DNA from: Spirodela intermedia
Lineage: Eukaryota; Streptophyta; Magnoliopsida; Alismatales; Araceae
Reading direction: 5' to 3'
DNA: 64,000 nucleotides
Assembly (NCBI GenBank): GCA_902729315.2
Contig: LR746267.1
Location: 2,556,886 to 2,620,885 of the forward strand
The notes under the pieces are model-generated. The model saw only the letters and a list, made by a program, of their open reading frames with translations. It did not search any database and was not told where the DNA came from. This document shows positions 1-11,715 of this stretch, one piece after another (the first letter of the stretch is position 1; every line of letters starts with the position of its first letter). The position numbers and the translations under genes were made by a program.

Positions 1-1450
1 TTAGGATGTTGACTCGTTGTTCTTCTATTGTGACATGACAAACTTCAATATCACCGTTGTCAACATAGTTTCTCATGTAGTGGTAGCAAATCTTGATGTG
101 TTTCGAGTGGATGTGATAAGCAGGGTTCTTTGTGAGTTCAATTGCTGAGATATTATTCACATAAATTCTTACAAGCTTGAGATATGCTCTAATTAATTCT
201 TTGAGGAATTCTGACATCTACACACCTTGACAAGAAGCCAAAGTTAATGACACATATTCTACTTCGCATGAGGATAAAGTAACTATCCTCTATTTCTAAG
301 AGGTCCAGGTTATCACATTGCTACCAAGGAAGAAGAGGAATCTTGAGGGACTTTTTCTTTCTTAAGTGTCTCCTCCATAGTCATTGTTATTATACCCTTT
401 TAGTATAAAATTCTCTTCCCTTTTGTACTTCAAATCGAGATTAAGAGTGCCTTTAATATATCTTAGTACTCTTTTAGCACTCTTGAAATGTTCAGATGTT
501 GGATTCTCCATAAAATGACTAAGAAATCTAACACAAAATAGCAGATCAGGTCTGGTGTGGGTAAGGTACCTTAACAAGCCCATTAAGCTTCTATAAGTGG
601 TTGAGTCTAATTTAGTCTCTCCTTTGTTCTATTCAAACCTTGGTCAAACCTTGAGTGGAGATTGTGACATATTGCATTACTCTATATCATACTCCTTGAG
701 GATTTTGAGCATAAGATCATTGAGACAAGTAGATCTTTCTTTTGATTTGACTTATCTAAAGTCCTATATAGGAGGATAGGAGTCCTAGGTCAGTCATTTT
801 GAAGAGATTCTTCATTTTTTCTTTGAAATCTCTAATTTCTTCTACGGGGAATCCTATAATTAAGAGATTGTCAATGTAGATTTCAACATAGAGTTGAGAG
901 TTTGCTTCATTCTTGTAGTAAACAATGAGTTCAAAATCACTTCTCAATAGTCTCAAAGTGTTTAAACTCTTGTCCACCTTCGAATACCATGCTCTAGGAG
1001 CTTGTTTAAGCCCATACAAAGCTTTATGATATTTGTATACTAAGTTCTCCTTGCCCTTGACTTCAACCCCTTTAGTTGTGACACAGATGTTCTCTTAAAT
1101 TTCGCCATTCAAGAAGGTAGATTTGACATCCATATGGTGGACATTCCATCTAAATTGAGCCACCATTGACAAAAGAAGTCAAATGATTTCAAGTTTAGCA
1201 ACTAGAGAGAAGACATTAGTGAAATCAAACTCATACCTCTAAACATACAGCTTTGCCACTAATCGAGCCTTGTGTTTGATGATTTCTCCATATGGGTTCC
1301 TCTTGGCTTTATAGATCCATTTAAGTCTAATAGGTTGACAATTGTGAGGTAGTGAGACCATGGACCATGTATGACTATTGTCAATTTGATTTAATTCTTC
1401 AAGCATAGTAGTCTTCCATACTTCAGAGGTAAACGTTTCATCAAGTGTCT
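1..1450 (-). pseudogene. copia reverse transcriptase and RNase H, decayed
   Basis: RT is recognised from the family motifs MDVKSTFLNGE (about 1110-1150) and YGLKQAPRAWY (about 985-1016). The box normally written YVDDL reads YIDNL, so the second catalytic Asp is replaced by Asn. The segment at 362-583 carries the RT-connection motif (RYLTHTRPDLLF, then RYIKGT). Positions 1-350 carry RNase H text such as KHIKICYHYMR and EEQRVNIL. Stops and frame changes separate the blocks, for example just after LNGEI. The first catalytic Asp of RT is still present. This cannot make a working enzyme. Confidence 0.9.
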
Positions 1451-1708
1451 TGGGTTTGTCTTCTTTAATGAAGTAGTACTCTTCTTCTTCATTGTCTTGT
1501 CAGGTTTCTGAGTACAATTGAGAGAGGCTTTTGAACTCTGAGTTATCTCTATGTGAGAGGAGGAGCTATGACTCCCAAAAGGATCATCATTCTCAATATT
1601 TGACTATCCTTGTCTAGAGTTGACTTGGTCAATGCTGAAACTAGAGGTGATGAGGGGATAAGTGAAGTCATTCTTTGACACTTCAGTGGACATTACCCAA
1701 TCCAAGCT

Positions 1709-2690
1709 TTAGTTTTCTTCAAAGACAACATCTTTGATGATGTGAATGGAGCATGTGACTAGATCATAGGCTCGACAGCCTTTAGTGTCCTTTTCATATC
1801 CTATGAATATCATAGGAGTACTCTGATCATCCAATTTCTTTAAGAAGCTCCAAAGTTTCTTCACACGAGTGACACATCCAAAAATTTTGAGAAAGTCAAC
1901 TTGAGGTTTTTTTCCCATCCACACTTTGTATGGAGTCTTCCTATGAAGGCTCTTAGTGGGTGCTTGATTTAAGAGGTACACAACAGTGTTGACTACTTCA
2001 CCTTACAATTCTTTTGGTAAATTCTTAGATTTCAACATGAATCTCACCATGTCCATGATTGAATGATTCCTTCTTTCAACAACTCCATTTTGCTGAGGAA
2101 AATAAGATTTGGTGAGTGGTCTTCTGATGCTGCTTTCATCATAGAAAATAAAGGGTGGAGAATTCTTTAGAGTTGAATTCTCCTCCTTGATTTGTTCTTA
2201 GACAAGTAATTTTGAGATTTCTTTCAACTTTTGGGAGTGATTTAAATTTCTTGAAGGCATCAAAGGCATTGGACTTCTTCTTAAGCATTGAGACCCACAT
2301 CATGCAAGTGTAGTCATCTACTATGAGTAAAAAATATTTATTCGCACCCAAGGTCTGAGATTTGATCGGTCCACGAATATCCCAATGAAGGAGCTCCAAT
2401 GGTCTAGAGGCTCTAAATGTGGATGTTGAAGGAAAAGATGTTCTAGCTTGCTTGGAATTTATATAGTCTTAGCATAATTCATAATTCTTGTCTATTTTTG
2501 GTAATCCTTTGACCATGTTTAGTGAATAGAGCAAGTTTAAATAAGAGAAGTTAAGATGACCATACCTCTTGTGCCACAACCATGAGGTGTCCTCCTTGAC
2601 ATGGTAGCATCCCTCAACTACATCAAGATGAAGAAGATATAATCGAGCTTCACTTCTCTTCACCCTTATTAGGAGCAACCCATTTTTGTT
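1709..2690 (-). pseudogene. copia GAG-pre-integrase and integrase, decayed
   Basis: The GAG-pre-integrase block (2469-2678) contains WLWHKRYGHLN and a later Cys, part of the HHCC zinc site. The core (2139-2399) contains HWDIRGP with its first catalytic Asp, then YFLLIVDDYT. The second catalytic position, usually RTDNGGEF, reads RTNQGGEF, so Asp has become Asn. The C-terminal block (1709-1981) has KTPYKVWMGKKP, FGCV and FIGYE, as in copia proteins. A frame break separates core and C-terminal block. Confidence 0.9.
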
Positions 2691-2698
2691 ATGGACTG

Positions 2699-3300
2699 TT
2701 AGTATGCCATTGTGGAGAGCAATTTTACATGTTCATCGAGCCTCGTAAGGCTCAGGATATTTGTCTTTAGGCTTGGTGTGTAGAGCACATTGGTCAGGGT
2801 AACCTTGCTCCCACTTTTAGTGTTCAATAGGATTTTACCTTGGCCTTCAATGGGTATTCTCGAGTCATCTCCGAATTTCACTCTACCCTTGTAGGTTTGA
2901 TCAAGATCAAAGTTAAGATTCTTTTCCCCTATCATGTGAGAAGTGGCGCATGTGTCAAGATACCACATCCCATTCTTATATTTAGTGTGAGAGACCCCTT
3001 GAAGAAGAACCTCAGTTTCTTCGATTACCATGAGTAGAGAGGATTCAGTGACTTGTTCTTCAGTGACATTTACCTTCTCAATGTCATTTTTCGAACTTTC
3101 CTTCTTGGGAAAGCGACACTCATTAGCATAGTGCCCTTTCTTCTGACAGTTGTAACAAGTGACAGTAGACTTATCTCTTAGCTTTTTGTCTTCGTCACTA
3201 TCTTCAATTTTGAAAGTTGATCTTCCACATCTTCTACCGCGGCCTCTGCCTCTGCCTCTGCCATGGCCTCTCCCTTAGCCTCTAGACTGAGACCCATCAG
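2699..3300 (-). pseudogene. copia gag zinc knuckle and aspartic protease, decayed
   Basis: A CX2CX4HX4C nucleocapsid knuckle (CYNCQKKGHYANEC) lies at 3116-3157. It is preceded on the minus strand by an Arg-Gly-rich basic stretch at about 3225-3290, as in copia gag. Next comes the protease (2699-3031), where the active-site motif, normally WYLDTGAS, reads WYLDTCAT. The Gly next to the catalytic Asp is therefore Cys. The rest (IPIEGQGKI, TLTNVLYTPSLKTNILS) follows the family pattern. Confidence 0.88.
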
Positions 3301-3499
3301 ACTCCTTGCCCATACCACGAGTGAGTATGACTTTCTCCTTTCCATCTACTACTTACAAGAAGGGTCGGCCATCTACTACTTTCCATTGTCAATAGCTTGA
3401 GGCCCCAACCCAATGTCTTCACAGTGTTTCACATGATGCACAACTGCTCCCATGTCAGCACAACTCTTAGCCTAGCAATCGTATAAAGACAACGCGCCG

Positions 3500-3840
3500 A
3501 AGCTCCGTTCAATGGATGACACCGTTTCTCGTGTTAGAAGAGGACCCACACTTTCAGGCCGCCGAAGCCCTGCGCCACAGAGTCGAAGGTGGTCCGAAAG
3601 CTGGTCACCAGCAAGTCTGTAAGTCCGAGCAGGTGCATCTCCACCCACACCTTCATCTTTTACATCTGATCACTCATCTATTGGGTGTTCTTCCAGACTC
3701 ACTGGTGGATGCTGATGACCGCACCACCATCTGTCACGTTCTTCTATCCTCAGGAGGCTCTCAAAGTATCTGGTGCTCAGGAGGGCCATGCAGAGCTCAT
3801 TCTCATAAGCTTTTCCCAAGGCCAATGTAGAGCTCGTTCT
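3500..3840 (-). pseudogene. fucosyltransferase (GT37, FUT1-like) fragment, broken
   Basis: Reading the minus strand gives MKVWVEMHLLGLTDLLVTS (about 3600-3657) and then TTFDSVAQGFGGLKVWVLF (about 3533-3590). This is the conserved C-terminal core of plant xyloglucan/arabinogalactan fucosyltransferases, whose family text runs close to AEMYLLSLTDVLVTSAWSTFGYVAQGLGGL. Before it, LLSTRYFESL (about 3752-3781) matches the family's LxSxYFExL stretch. There are at least two frame changes and several stops between 3660 and 3720, and another stop just after the VLF. Only about 110 codons of an enzyme of some 500 are visible. Neighbouring DNA is transposon debris, so this looks like a stranded gene piece. 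Identity is from memory of the family, not a search. Confidence 0.65.
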
Positions 3841-5070
3841 CTATTGCCGCTGATGGACCGTGGCCCAATTCACCAATCTCTGTTTGCCTTCATTGGTTTG
3901 ATTTTCTGTTCCAGTTTAGAAGAAATTGCTTAAATTTTAAATTTACAAGGACGTTCAAAATATTTTTTCGAAATATTTTTAAATTAAAAATAATATTTTT
4001 TGAGAAATATTTGAAAAACATTCTTATGTACATATTAGTTTGCGCTAATATTGTTCATGATTTGTTAGCTTGTTCCATTTAATTCAAAAATATAACTCTG
4101 GGCTGCACCGTTATATGGAAAATCTGGGGTTGATGCCGAACAATTCATCAATTTGATTCAAGACTTTAGGAACGAACATGTAAAGATCGTCTTCGTCATG
4201 GCCAATCTCAGCGTCCACCTACTTGGTCCTTGGGCTTCCATTGCTCTGGACCCAGGCCAAGAGGCAAAAATCAAAACAAGGTCCACCTTGACGTTTCTTC
4301 TCTTCGACAAAGGAAAGTTCTCCCGCTGAGTTCATCCCAGATGAGGTCCTTCGATCATCCATCAACACCATCTCATGATGTGATATTCTTTATCTTCTTC
4401 TTCTTCCTCTTCTTCTTCAGTCCTTTTCCTCCCTGCGTGGCTGCGATGTGAGGGAGATGCTTCACTTTCACTTAAACCCCGTGGCATTTCTCCCTATGCC
4501 CACAGTCTTCAACTACCGGACCCGTTGAATGGCAGATTGAGATGGAAGAATCGGGGCATTTAATAAAATGTGTAAACATCGATGTTCGAAGTCAACTACC
4601 GGGGAAGGCCTTGACTCGAGGGGAAGATCTGAAGAATGGTCAACGCGGATCTTGGTGGGGCGTCACATTAATCCCCAACAGCCCTGCTGCTGTCAAAGGT
4701 CCTCATCATTTGAGGGATCTAGAGACTATTGAGAAAGTCAAATATCCTGACAATCTCGGACTGTTACAATCTTGAGTTGGAGTCAAGCTGATGTCGCACA
4801 TCAGCCGCAAATGGAGCTGGTAACCGAAAGAACCAGCAACCCAAGAAGAACCAATGAGAAGCTCCTTGCAGAAGCCTCTCAAGTCAACGCAGCTAGGGCA
4901 TGGAGAAAAGGGAAAGGTGCAATGAGAGAGGGCCAGATCATCAATCCACTACAAGTGGCGCAGCCCAAATTTCTATTTTTCTTTTCATTTCATACACCGG
5001 CTCCCAACCTGACCCTTGCCTGCCGCAACCAAACTTAGTCCAACGCATACACAGATGTAGCGACGTATAT
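3841..5070. other. intergenic; part of a diverged repeat
   Basis: No gene recognised. The part 4080-4510 is related in direct orientation to 29690-30080: both run through a similar TATGGAAAnTCTGGGGT start, a GATCTCAGCGT-type block and an ending near AAACCC(A/C)(C/G)GGCAT. The rest holds only short open frames without family features. Confidence 0.4.
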
Positions 5071-5080
5071 ACACTACAGC

Positions 5081-5206
<126 letters not shown>

Positions 5207-5226
5207 CAAAAGGCAGAGATGGCAGT

Positions 5227-6012
5227 TCACCGGCAGTAGGCACAAGAGTTGAAGCTCTCATCTAACCACGGTCTAAATGATCCATCGTGGCACAGATTCT
5301 GGGAAGCGTTTTGAGGAAGACGTTTAGGAACAACCCTTAGAACTCGCCCAGAAATCCACCAAGATACTAAAGAATCCAAGCAACCATACAACGGCAGAAG
5401 AGGCAAAATAAATGAAAGCATCAAAGGAAAAGTATGGGAGAAAACCCGGTACCTTTAACCAGAAAAAAAAGCCCCGGAGTTGCTTGAAACGTTGGACGTC
5501 GCAGCAAGCTGTCGTAATCTGGTTGGCAAAATCTAGGAATTTAAAGAAAAATACGTGCTATTAAGAAAACTAATTAGTTATTAAGAGCAATGTGCCCAAA
5601 GGGTTGAACCAGCAGAATGCGGAAGAAAATTATTTCTGGGTTATGAAAGGGTGTAATGGGTTGACTATGCAGATTATGCAGAGCATGTGTTGACTATCAT
5701 TGGGGCAAGGTTATGAGAGTTTAACAATGATATTTTTCATAATCTTTTAGCATAAATAATTTTAATTGGAAAAAATATCCAAGCATCATCATCAGAAAAT
5801 TTAAAACCGACTCCCATTGCTAGACTGTGGGCGCCCCCTGACATCGACATGGGGGATTGAATATATCTCTATGGTAGATCAATGCGGATCACACATGATT
5901 CAGCATGGCCTGGGCTTTAGAATTTAGAGTTTTTCTTTCAGCTCGCCAAAACATACCTGAGTTAGCAGTAAGCCCCAATAGACCTCAAACTACCACTCAG
6001 CTCTTATTATTT

Positions 6013-6056
<44 letters not shown>

Positions 6057-8137
6057 CATCTATGCAGTCTATGCATCTATCTATCTCCTGTTTTAGCTCC
6101 CATCCTGAGCCAGCCTTCACCCTCTCATTGAAGACACCACGGCTGAAGCCATCATTTTTGCCTCACTCCCCCCATCCTCTCTCCCTCCCTGACTGAGAGA
6201 GAATACTTTTCTTTCTCAGATTATTGAAAGAAAAACTAAATGGCAGCAGAATATTCCAATGATATCCCTTGACCGTGACAGGATTTTAAGCTCAGACAGG
6301 AGTGAAAATACTCTTTACAATGTTACAAGGATTTATTCTTAGATAATTTTAATAGCATTGTTATAATTTTATAACTTAAAAAACCACTGGACATTGGTTT
6401 TATTTTGAACTAAAACGTGCCATCTGTAATGATACAAATGTATGTTAATTTAATTATTGGACATTTGAACCTCATTCATTAGTTTGAAATGAAACTTATT
6501 TTGGGATTTTTATAGGTCAAGAGTATTTAAATTTTTTTTAAAATCCTATTACTAGATGTGTGCCAGATTCCGCATAAGGGACAACCAGGATTTCCAGGGA
6601 TTAGCCTAGTTGATTGGCACCGATTGGTTTTAGATGCATTGACCCTGTAATTATAAACTGATAACCACAACTTATCACCTTTGTTTAAGGAATGACTTAC
6701 AAATTTTGTACCCATTTTCAGTAACTTCTTCTGTGGTAGGCAAGCCTACTATCATTTCCATCTAAGAGGGCTCCACTAAGTGGTCGTCCTTTCTTGGTTA
6801 GCAGGGGTCTGAGAGGTAGTTCCCCTCTATGTGTTAACATGTAATAACTACAAAACTTATAATTGTCTTAAATGAATAGGTGGATAAATAACTAAAAAAA
6901 TAATCTAACCGATTATTCAATAGATAAAAGACCTCGCAAAAAAATCTGATCATTTGGCATAAATAAAATATTAAACGAAAAATCCAGCATCTTAAAATAG
7001 AAGAAATACTCAATGCTGTACTTTTAAAATTGCACAATTGTTAATTTCGAAATATAGTTCAGTTGTGCATATAATAATTCAAGGAAGCATCCAATGAATA
7101 AGACTGATGAAACAAGGGTTGCCCATATAATCTTGATCTTTAAAATTGAATCTTTAGCATGCTGAACCATTCAATAGAAAATGCCCCTGTGGATTAAGTG
7201 GTGTCTGATAGCATGATACTAGTATCTAAAACTATTTATAGAAGATAACATGGAATACATCTCAAACTAAAAAGTGTGGCATGTGTACATGAACTTACCT
7301 GGGAGATGATCGAAATATGATTTTCCCATTTCTTTTGTTTCATATGTCTTTATAGCTCCACGTAACTGTTTATCTCTCTTGATTGGTTTAGAAGTACTTA
7401 CTTCATTAAAAAGATGTTCAAAGTCGTCCCGATCAAATGGTTTACCACTAATAGTTTCAAGTCTTTTTCTAAAGTAAGATTTCTTACTGCATCTGCGATT
7501 TTCACTGCGTGCTTCATTATCCTCAAACACAGAAGCCTAAAACCACAGAATAGTTTAGCAAAGAGAACAAATAACGTTGATCTACCTGAAACCAATCAAT
7601 TAAAAAGGTACTTACGAATGAATCATAAAATATGGAAGGTTTACACTTCAATTCCGAATCTTTGGCGGGAATAGGAGTTGCCTCAGTTGTGATTGACGTT
7701 GTTGGGGTTTCAATTTGTTCATCATACTTGACGGCAATACCATTGTCCAATTTGAGGAGCATTGAGCCACCCCTCACCTGGACATGACGTAGGAATACCT
7801 CATAACAAGGATCAATAGTGGTTTTTTTCAGCTTAAGATGCTTTAGTATACCTCTCCCAGACAGTCTATATGTCGCTTTCTCTTTGCATACAGAATCCCT
7901 TGGGTAAGTTTCTGGATCACCATGCATTTCGTCACTGTCATCACTACAAGAATCTTCCTCTTGTTCATATTTGACAAAATTAGGAGACATTTCAAAGACA
8001 TATGACCTGCCATCTTCCTTAAGATGATCCAAAAATATTCTGTATGCACGATCAATATCAGACTCGCAATTGTTATCCTCTCCTTCGGTCATCAATGACT
8101 CTCTAGATTCATCCGCATTTAAGGTGCGCCTCATCAT
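5227..8137 (-). CDS. plant protein of unknown function, three coding exons
   Basis: Exons 7616-8137, 7299-7536 and 5227-5366 join to 900 nt (299 aa). Donors are GTAAGT at 7615 and GTAAGT at 7298; acceptors are TTAG before 7536 and TTTAG before 5366. Phases are 0 and 1 and keep the frame open throughout. The protein has two copies of an acidic-linked motif: YRIFLDHLKEDGRSYVFEM and YEVFLRHVQVRGGSMLLKL, each followed by VKYE/VKYD. Then come a basic RKRLETISGKPFDRDDFEHL region, GKSYFDHL, and near the C-terminus HDGSFRPWLDESF. I recall this layout (paired FLxHLxEDG motifs, later GKSYLDH, then RPWLDSS) from an uncharacterised plant-specific family of similar length. No enzyme motif, signal peptide or membrane segment is seen. 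The start is the first ATG of an ATGATG pair; earlier small exons are possible. The last intron is 1.93 kb. Confidence 0.72.
5367..7298. other. large intron of the preceding gene
   Basis: AT-rich, with a (CT)n tract at 6015-6053. I saw no further exon that fits the phase, and no transposon protein. A missed small exon cannot be excluded. Confidence 0.5.
6015..6053. repeat. (CT)n microsatellite
   Basis: About 39 bases of CT repeat inside the large intron. Confidence 0.95.
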
Positions 8138-8830
8138 AAAAATAAATAAATTTACCTGTACAGAAATAGTGGATGAAGAGCTGGTCAAATATATATCGGC
8201 CTTTGTCTAGCAACCTGAACATAATTTGAACACGTCAGAACTGAGATAGAGTATACAGACCTATAACTAGCTGATTAAAGATTATGTCATAACTGCATTT
8301 TAAGTTCACAAAGAATATCTAGGGGTGTCGGACAGTGTTGTTTCACCGAATATCAAAGAACTTATTTTCTCTCTTAACAGGGTTAACTTTCTTTCCAGAT
8401 CCTCAAAGAGAAAAACCTATCGCTCATACCTTTTTGTGAGTACTCTTCCCAACGCAGCATGATGATATTTGATCTTGGAGTCAAGAAACTATTTAGCAGC
8501 ATTCATCAAAAGTACAAGGGAGAGTCATAAGAAACGAGAGATTGGAGCTACCACGAAGCGAATGGCGATGATAAACGGGACATGGAGGGTAGGGAGGAGG
8601 CGATGATTCACACCGTACGAACTGACGCTAGTTCCCTTGCCCTTCAAGGGCATTCCATTAGAGCGCTCGGCGGGATACCCTCCAAGAGATGGCGCTTCAC
8701 AGCGCGGTGAAATCCTCCCGACGAGGGCATCTGCAATGCCAAACGATCAATCACCTTCCTTTTTCTCTCCTCGGGAAAAGAAATGGCGGCAACTCTCTTC
8801 GTGATCAGCCACAGACATAAGAGGAGATAA
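8138..8830 (-). promoter_or_regulatory. putative leader and promoter of the minus-strand gene at 5.2-8.1 kb
   Basis: Two splice-bounded pieces lie here. One ends with donor GTATGAG at about 8429. The other runs from a TTCAG acceptor near 8217 to donor GTAAAT at about 8156. Joined, they read openly (KIKYHHAALGRVLTK then LLDKGRYIFDQL), but no intron of workable length links them to the main exon at 8137. They may be untranslated leader exons. The region is more GC-rich than its surroundings. Confidence 0.3.
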
Positions 8831-8839
8831 CTTTATAAC

Positions 8840-10410
8840 CTTGTCAACCTTATGTTTTATAGAAACACTTTTTTCCATCAGCCTTGGGAAAAGATCAGAC
8901 CGTTAAATGTTAATACTAATAAATTTTTCGATGAGTTTTTATGCGACAGAAAACAGTATTCATAAAGTCCATGGTCATCAGGCCCAGTGGGGCCCATTAA
9001 TGACGAGCCCAAGCCCAACCCGGAGCTCATGCCCCACCCGGCGAGGAGCCCAAAAATTAAACCCTATGCTGAGAGGAAGAGGAGAGAGAAAAATTGTGTG
9101 TCGAGAGGGAGAGAAAGAGAGAGAGAGAGAAAGAAAGAGAGAGAATAGATCATCCTCTTGAGACTCTTCTTTCACACATCCGGCCGCAAATCTCCTGCCA
9201 AGGACGGATCCTCCTCTCTCTCGGACTACTCTTCTCAATCAAATCACCATCTTTTTGGCTCCGTTAAAATTTGCACCCTATATTTACCTCGATTTGTAAA
9301 TTTATCCATCCACCGACCTTTCTGCATGCATACATGGTGCAATTGTTATTGCGTCCCTGGCTTCGCATCTCGAGGGTCGTTCTAAAGTTTTAGATACTTC
9401 AATGGGTATTTTCGTGTGCTTTTGCTTTATTTATGGTTTTCAGAAAATTCCCAGATCTCACCTCAAATCATCAGAGAGGCTGCCCGAAGATACCAGCGTA
9501 CTGACTTTGGCCTTTAATCATTCGACGGCATCTGGACTAGCTTATTATTATTATTATTATTATTATTAATAAAAAAGTATCATTATTATTTACTGCTCAT
9601 CTCCTGCTTGCTTCTCTATTTCCCATGTTTCCGTATTTATTTATCTCCCTTTAATGTATAGAGTCTTGATTTCAATTTTCATTTTTCTAGGGTTTTCTGG
9701 TCCCTAATTATTTAAGTTGGTCCTTTTAGTAATTTGGATTTCCACCTCAAACTTTAATTTCATTTAATAGTATCCCTCGATCATCTTCTGCTCCCTCGAT
9801 CAACAGATTCTTTGGCATCAGCACTTACAAGCATACTGGAACAGCCTGACCTGCTGGGATCTTGAGCCAAGCTCTCGTGGGATAGAAGACGGGGGTTGAT
9901 CAGATACTGCTGGTAGAAGTTGTGGGCGTCATGTGACAGGTGGATAGGTGTATAGGGAGAGGGGATCACGACAAGGTGATAATGAGATAGATTTGGAGCG
10001 GGACTGATTGATTGTGACAGCGAGTTGAGGGTAGAACTGTAGAGGGCAGAAGTAGAGAAGGGGGGTGATGGTGACAGACAACGACGATGGTTAACGGTGG
10101 AGGTGAAACTGTGGACAATGGTAGCGGGTAGCAGGAACAGCGAGAAGCGGGCTAGGCTGTGGCTAAGTTGACATGAAGGGACAGAAGGAAGGAGTAGCGG
10201 GAAAAGAGGAGGAAGGAAAGGAAAAACTCCAATCCGGGAGCAGTGGGGTCCTCATGACCAACCCAAGCCGAGGCAACGAGATCAAAGATCAAAACAAAAA
10301 AGGAACAACTCTCGTTCTCTAGTTCTATCTCCTCCTATGAGCCTCGTGACTCTCTTATAGTCTTTGCAAAACGTAAATTAAGCTAGAAATAAAGATAATT
10401 GTTCCCCTCG
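8840..10410. other. no gene seen; short simple repeats
   Basis: Contains a GA-rich tract at 9103-9142 and an (ATT)n tract at 9543-9569. From 9970 to 10260 it is purine-rich. Open frames here are short and show no family motifs. Confidence 0.5.
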
Positions 10411-10419
10411 GTGCATTTA

Positions 10420-11060
10420 TGGTGTCATTGTGGACGAGTGGTGTGCTGAGCCCCCTTCCAATGATGATGCCAAGTCACTACTGTTCTCCTCGATGTACTA
10501 TTCCATCGGTAGATGGTTTTGTTGAGAGCGTTGATCTCGTGTAGTATCTTGACTCTTTCTTTTCTTTGCCTGCAGCTGCTAATTTGGCAAGAGGCGGTCC
10601 AATGCTGCATCAACTTCCCCTTGGCTGCGACGAGTATGATCCTTCCAATGAACAAGAAACCTCTAATTTTTTAATTAATATAAGATATTATTTGTCCATC
10701 TAACATATTTTTTTATTTGCTCTTGTCGCATAGGAGAATTGCCTGGTGGACAGCTGAGTATTGATTCACTCGTGACAGTTGGATTTGACTCAAATAACTC
10801 ACTAGGAATATTCGTTGATCCATGATAAGGAAGAAGGTCTGAAATGTTAAAAATAAGTCTGATTTCTCAGTCAGCCGGAATGACTACAACTTAAGTATTT
10901 GATCCTACTCATTTAACAATTGTAAAAGGTCCTGCCCCTCTAGCATGTAGCTTCAAGACAGTCTCCACAAGAAACTGACCCAGTGTAATCTAACCTTAAT
11001 GAGATCTCCTTTGTTAAATTGACCATAGTGTTCTAGATGTACAAAGCACTCGATAAAGAT
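10420..11060 (-). pseudogene. Ty3/gypsy integrase C-terminal fragment
   Basis: The minus strand reads QFNKGDLIKVRLHW, then LKLHARGAGPFTIVK, then FNISDLLPYHGSTNIPSE. That is the usual tail of plant gypsy integrase (F-x-GDLVxVxL, KLxxRxxGPFxIxK, FNVxDLxxYxG). At about 10650 FLVHWKDHT resembles the start of a chromodomain-like end. Stops interrupt it and the frame shifts near 10980. No RT or protease of the same element is visible, so this is a stranded end. Confidence 0.8.
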
Positions 11061-11127
11061 ACAAAGAGAGCGACAGATTGGAGGCAAGTGCCTTGATGAT
11101 GCACCATAGGCCTGCTGGCAATGGACT

Positions 11128-11133
11128 GAGAGA

Positions 11134-11187
<54 letters not shown>

Positions 11188-11298
11188 TGCGCAGGGTGAA
11201 GTCCCATGTGGTCGTAACCCACACCCGTTGGCAATAAAACCCTCCTAGTTGATAGAGAAGTGTTGCTCGACTACAACTAGTCTCTCTTTCTCTCTCTT

Positions 11299-11333
<35 letters not shown>

Positions 11334-11335
11334 AT
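11128..11335. repeat. (GA)n and (CT)n microsatellite pair
   Basis: A GA tract at 11128-11188 and a CT tract at about 11281-11329, about 90 bases apart. The two are complementary and could fold into an imperfect hairpin. Confidence 0.9.
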
Positions 11336-11419
11336 CTAGCTCTCTCGCTTCTTATCGGCTGAAGGCAATTGCTGAATAAAGGTGCTTGCCCATAAAAGAG
11401 GTTCCATCTAAGTCTTGTT

Positions 11420-11715
11420 GAATTTGAAGGATCGAATATTAAAACAGATGGTGAATGATAAAATTTTATGAGAATAGATTAAAGTCATACCTAAATCCAT
11501 AAAAGTGTAAGTACGAGGAGAGGTTTTTAGATCAACACAGGAGAGATGTCTAATGACTTACTCTAGAGAGATGGGATGCTTTAAATGTGACTCACGATGT
11601 GTGACCCAAGGACCATAACTTTCTATTTATAGACAAGAGGTGGTTAGTCTCTTGGGGTCTTTTTCTAATTTAGTTCGTCATAAAATTAGAATAAGACTTG
11701 CTCTCTACACATATT
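11420..11715 (-). repeat. dispersed LTR-like repeat, copy 1
   Basis: Matches 21930-22240 in direct orientation over about 290 bases (shared blocks CTAATGACTTACT, AAGGACCATAAC, GACAAGAGGTGGTT, ATAAAATTAGAATAAGAC). Read on the minus strand it carries a TATA box (CTATAAATAG) at about 11619-11632, as expected of an LTR or its leader. No coding part can be tied to it. Confidence 0.6.

Larger units (their letters stand above)
1..3350 (-). mobile_element. Ty1/copia retrotransposon remnant, 5' part to RNase H
   Basis: Read on the minus strand, the pieces come in copia order: a CCHC zinc knuckle (gag), aspartic protease, GAG-pre-integrase, integrase, reverse transcriptase, RNase H. The order protease-integrase-RT is diagnostic of copia rather than gypsy. 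The window edge cuts the element inside RNase H, so its 3' LTR is not visible. The frame is broken by several stops and shifts, and three active-site motifs are changed, so the copy is dead. I could not place its 5' LTR, which would be expected above about 3.4 kb. Confidence 0.93.
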
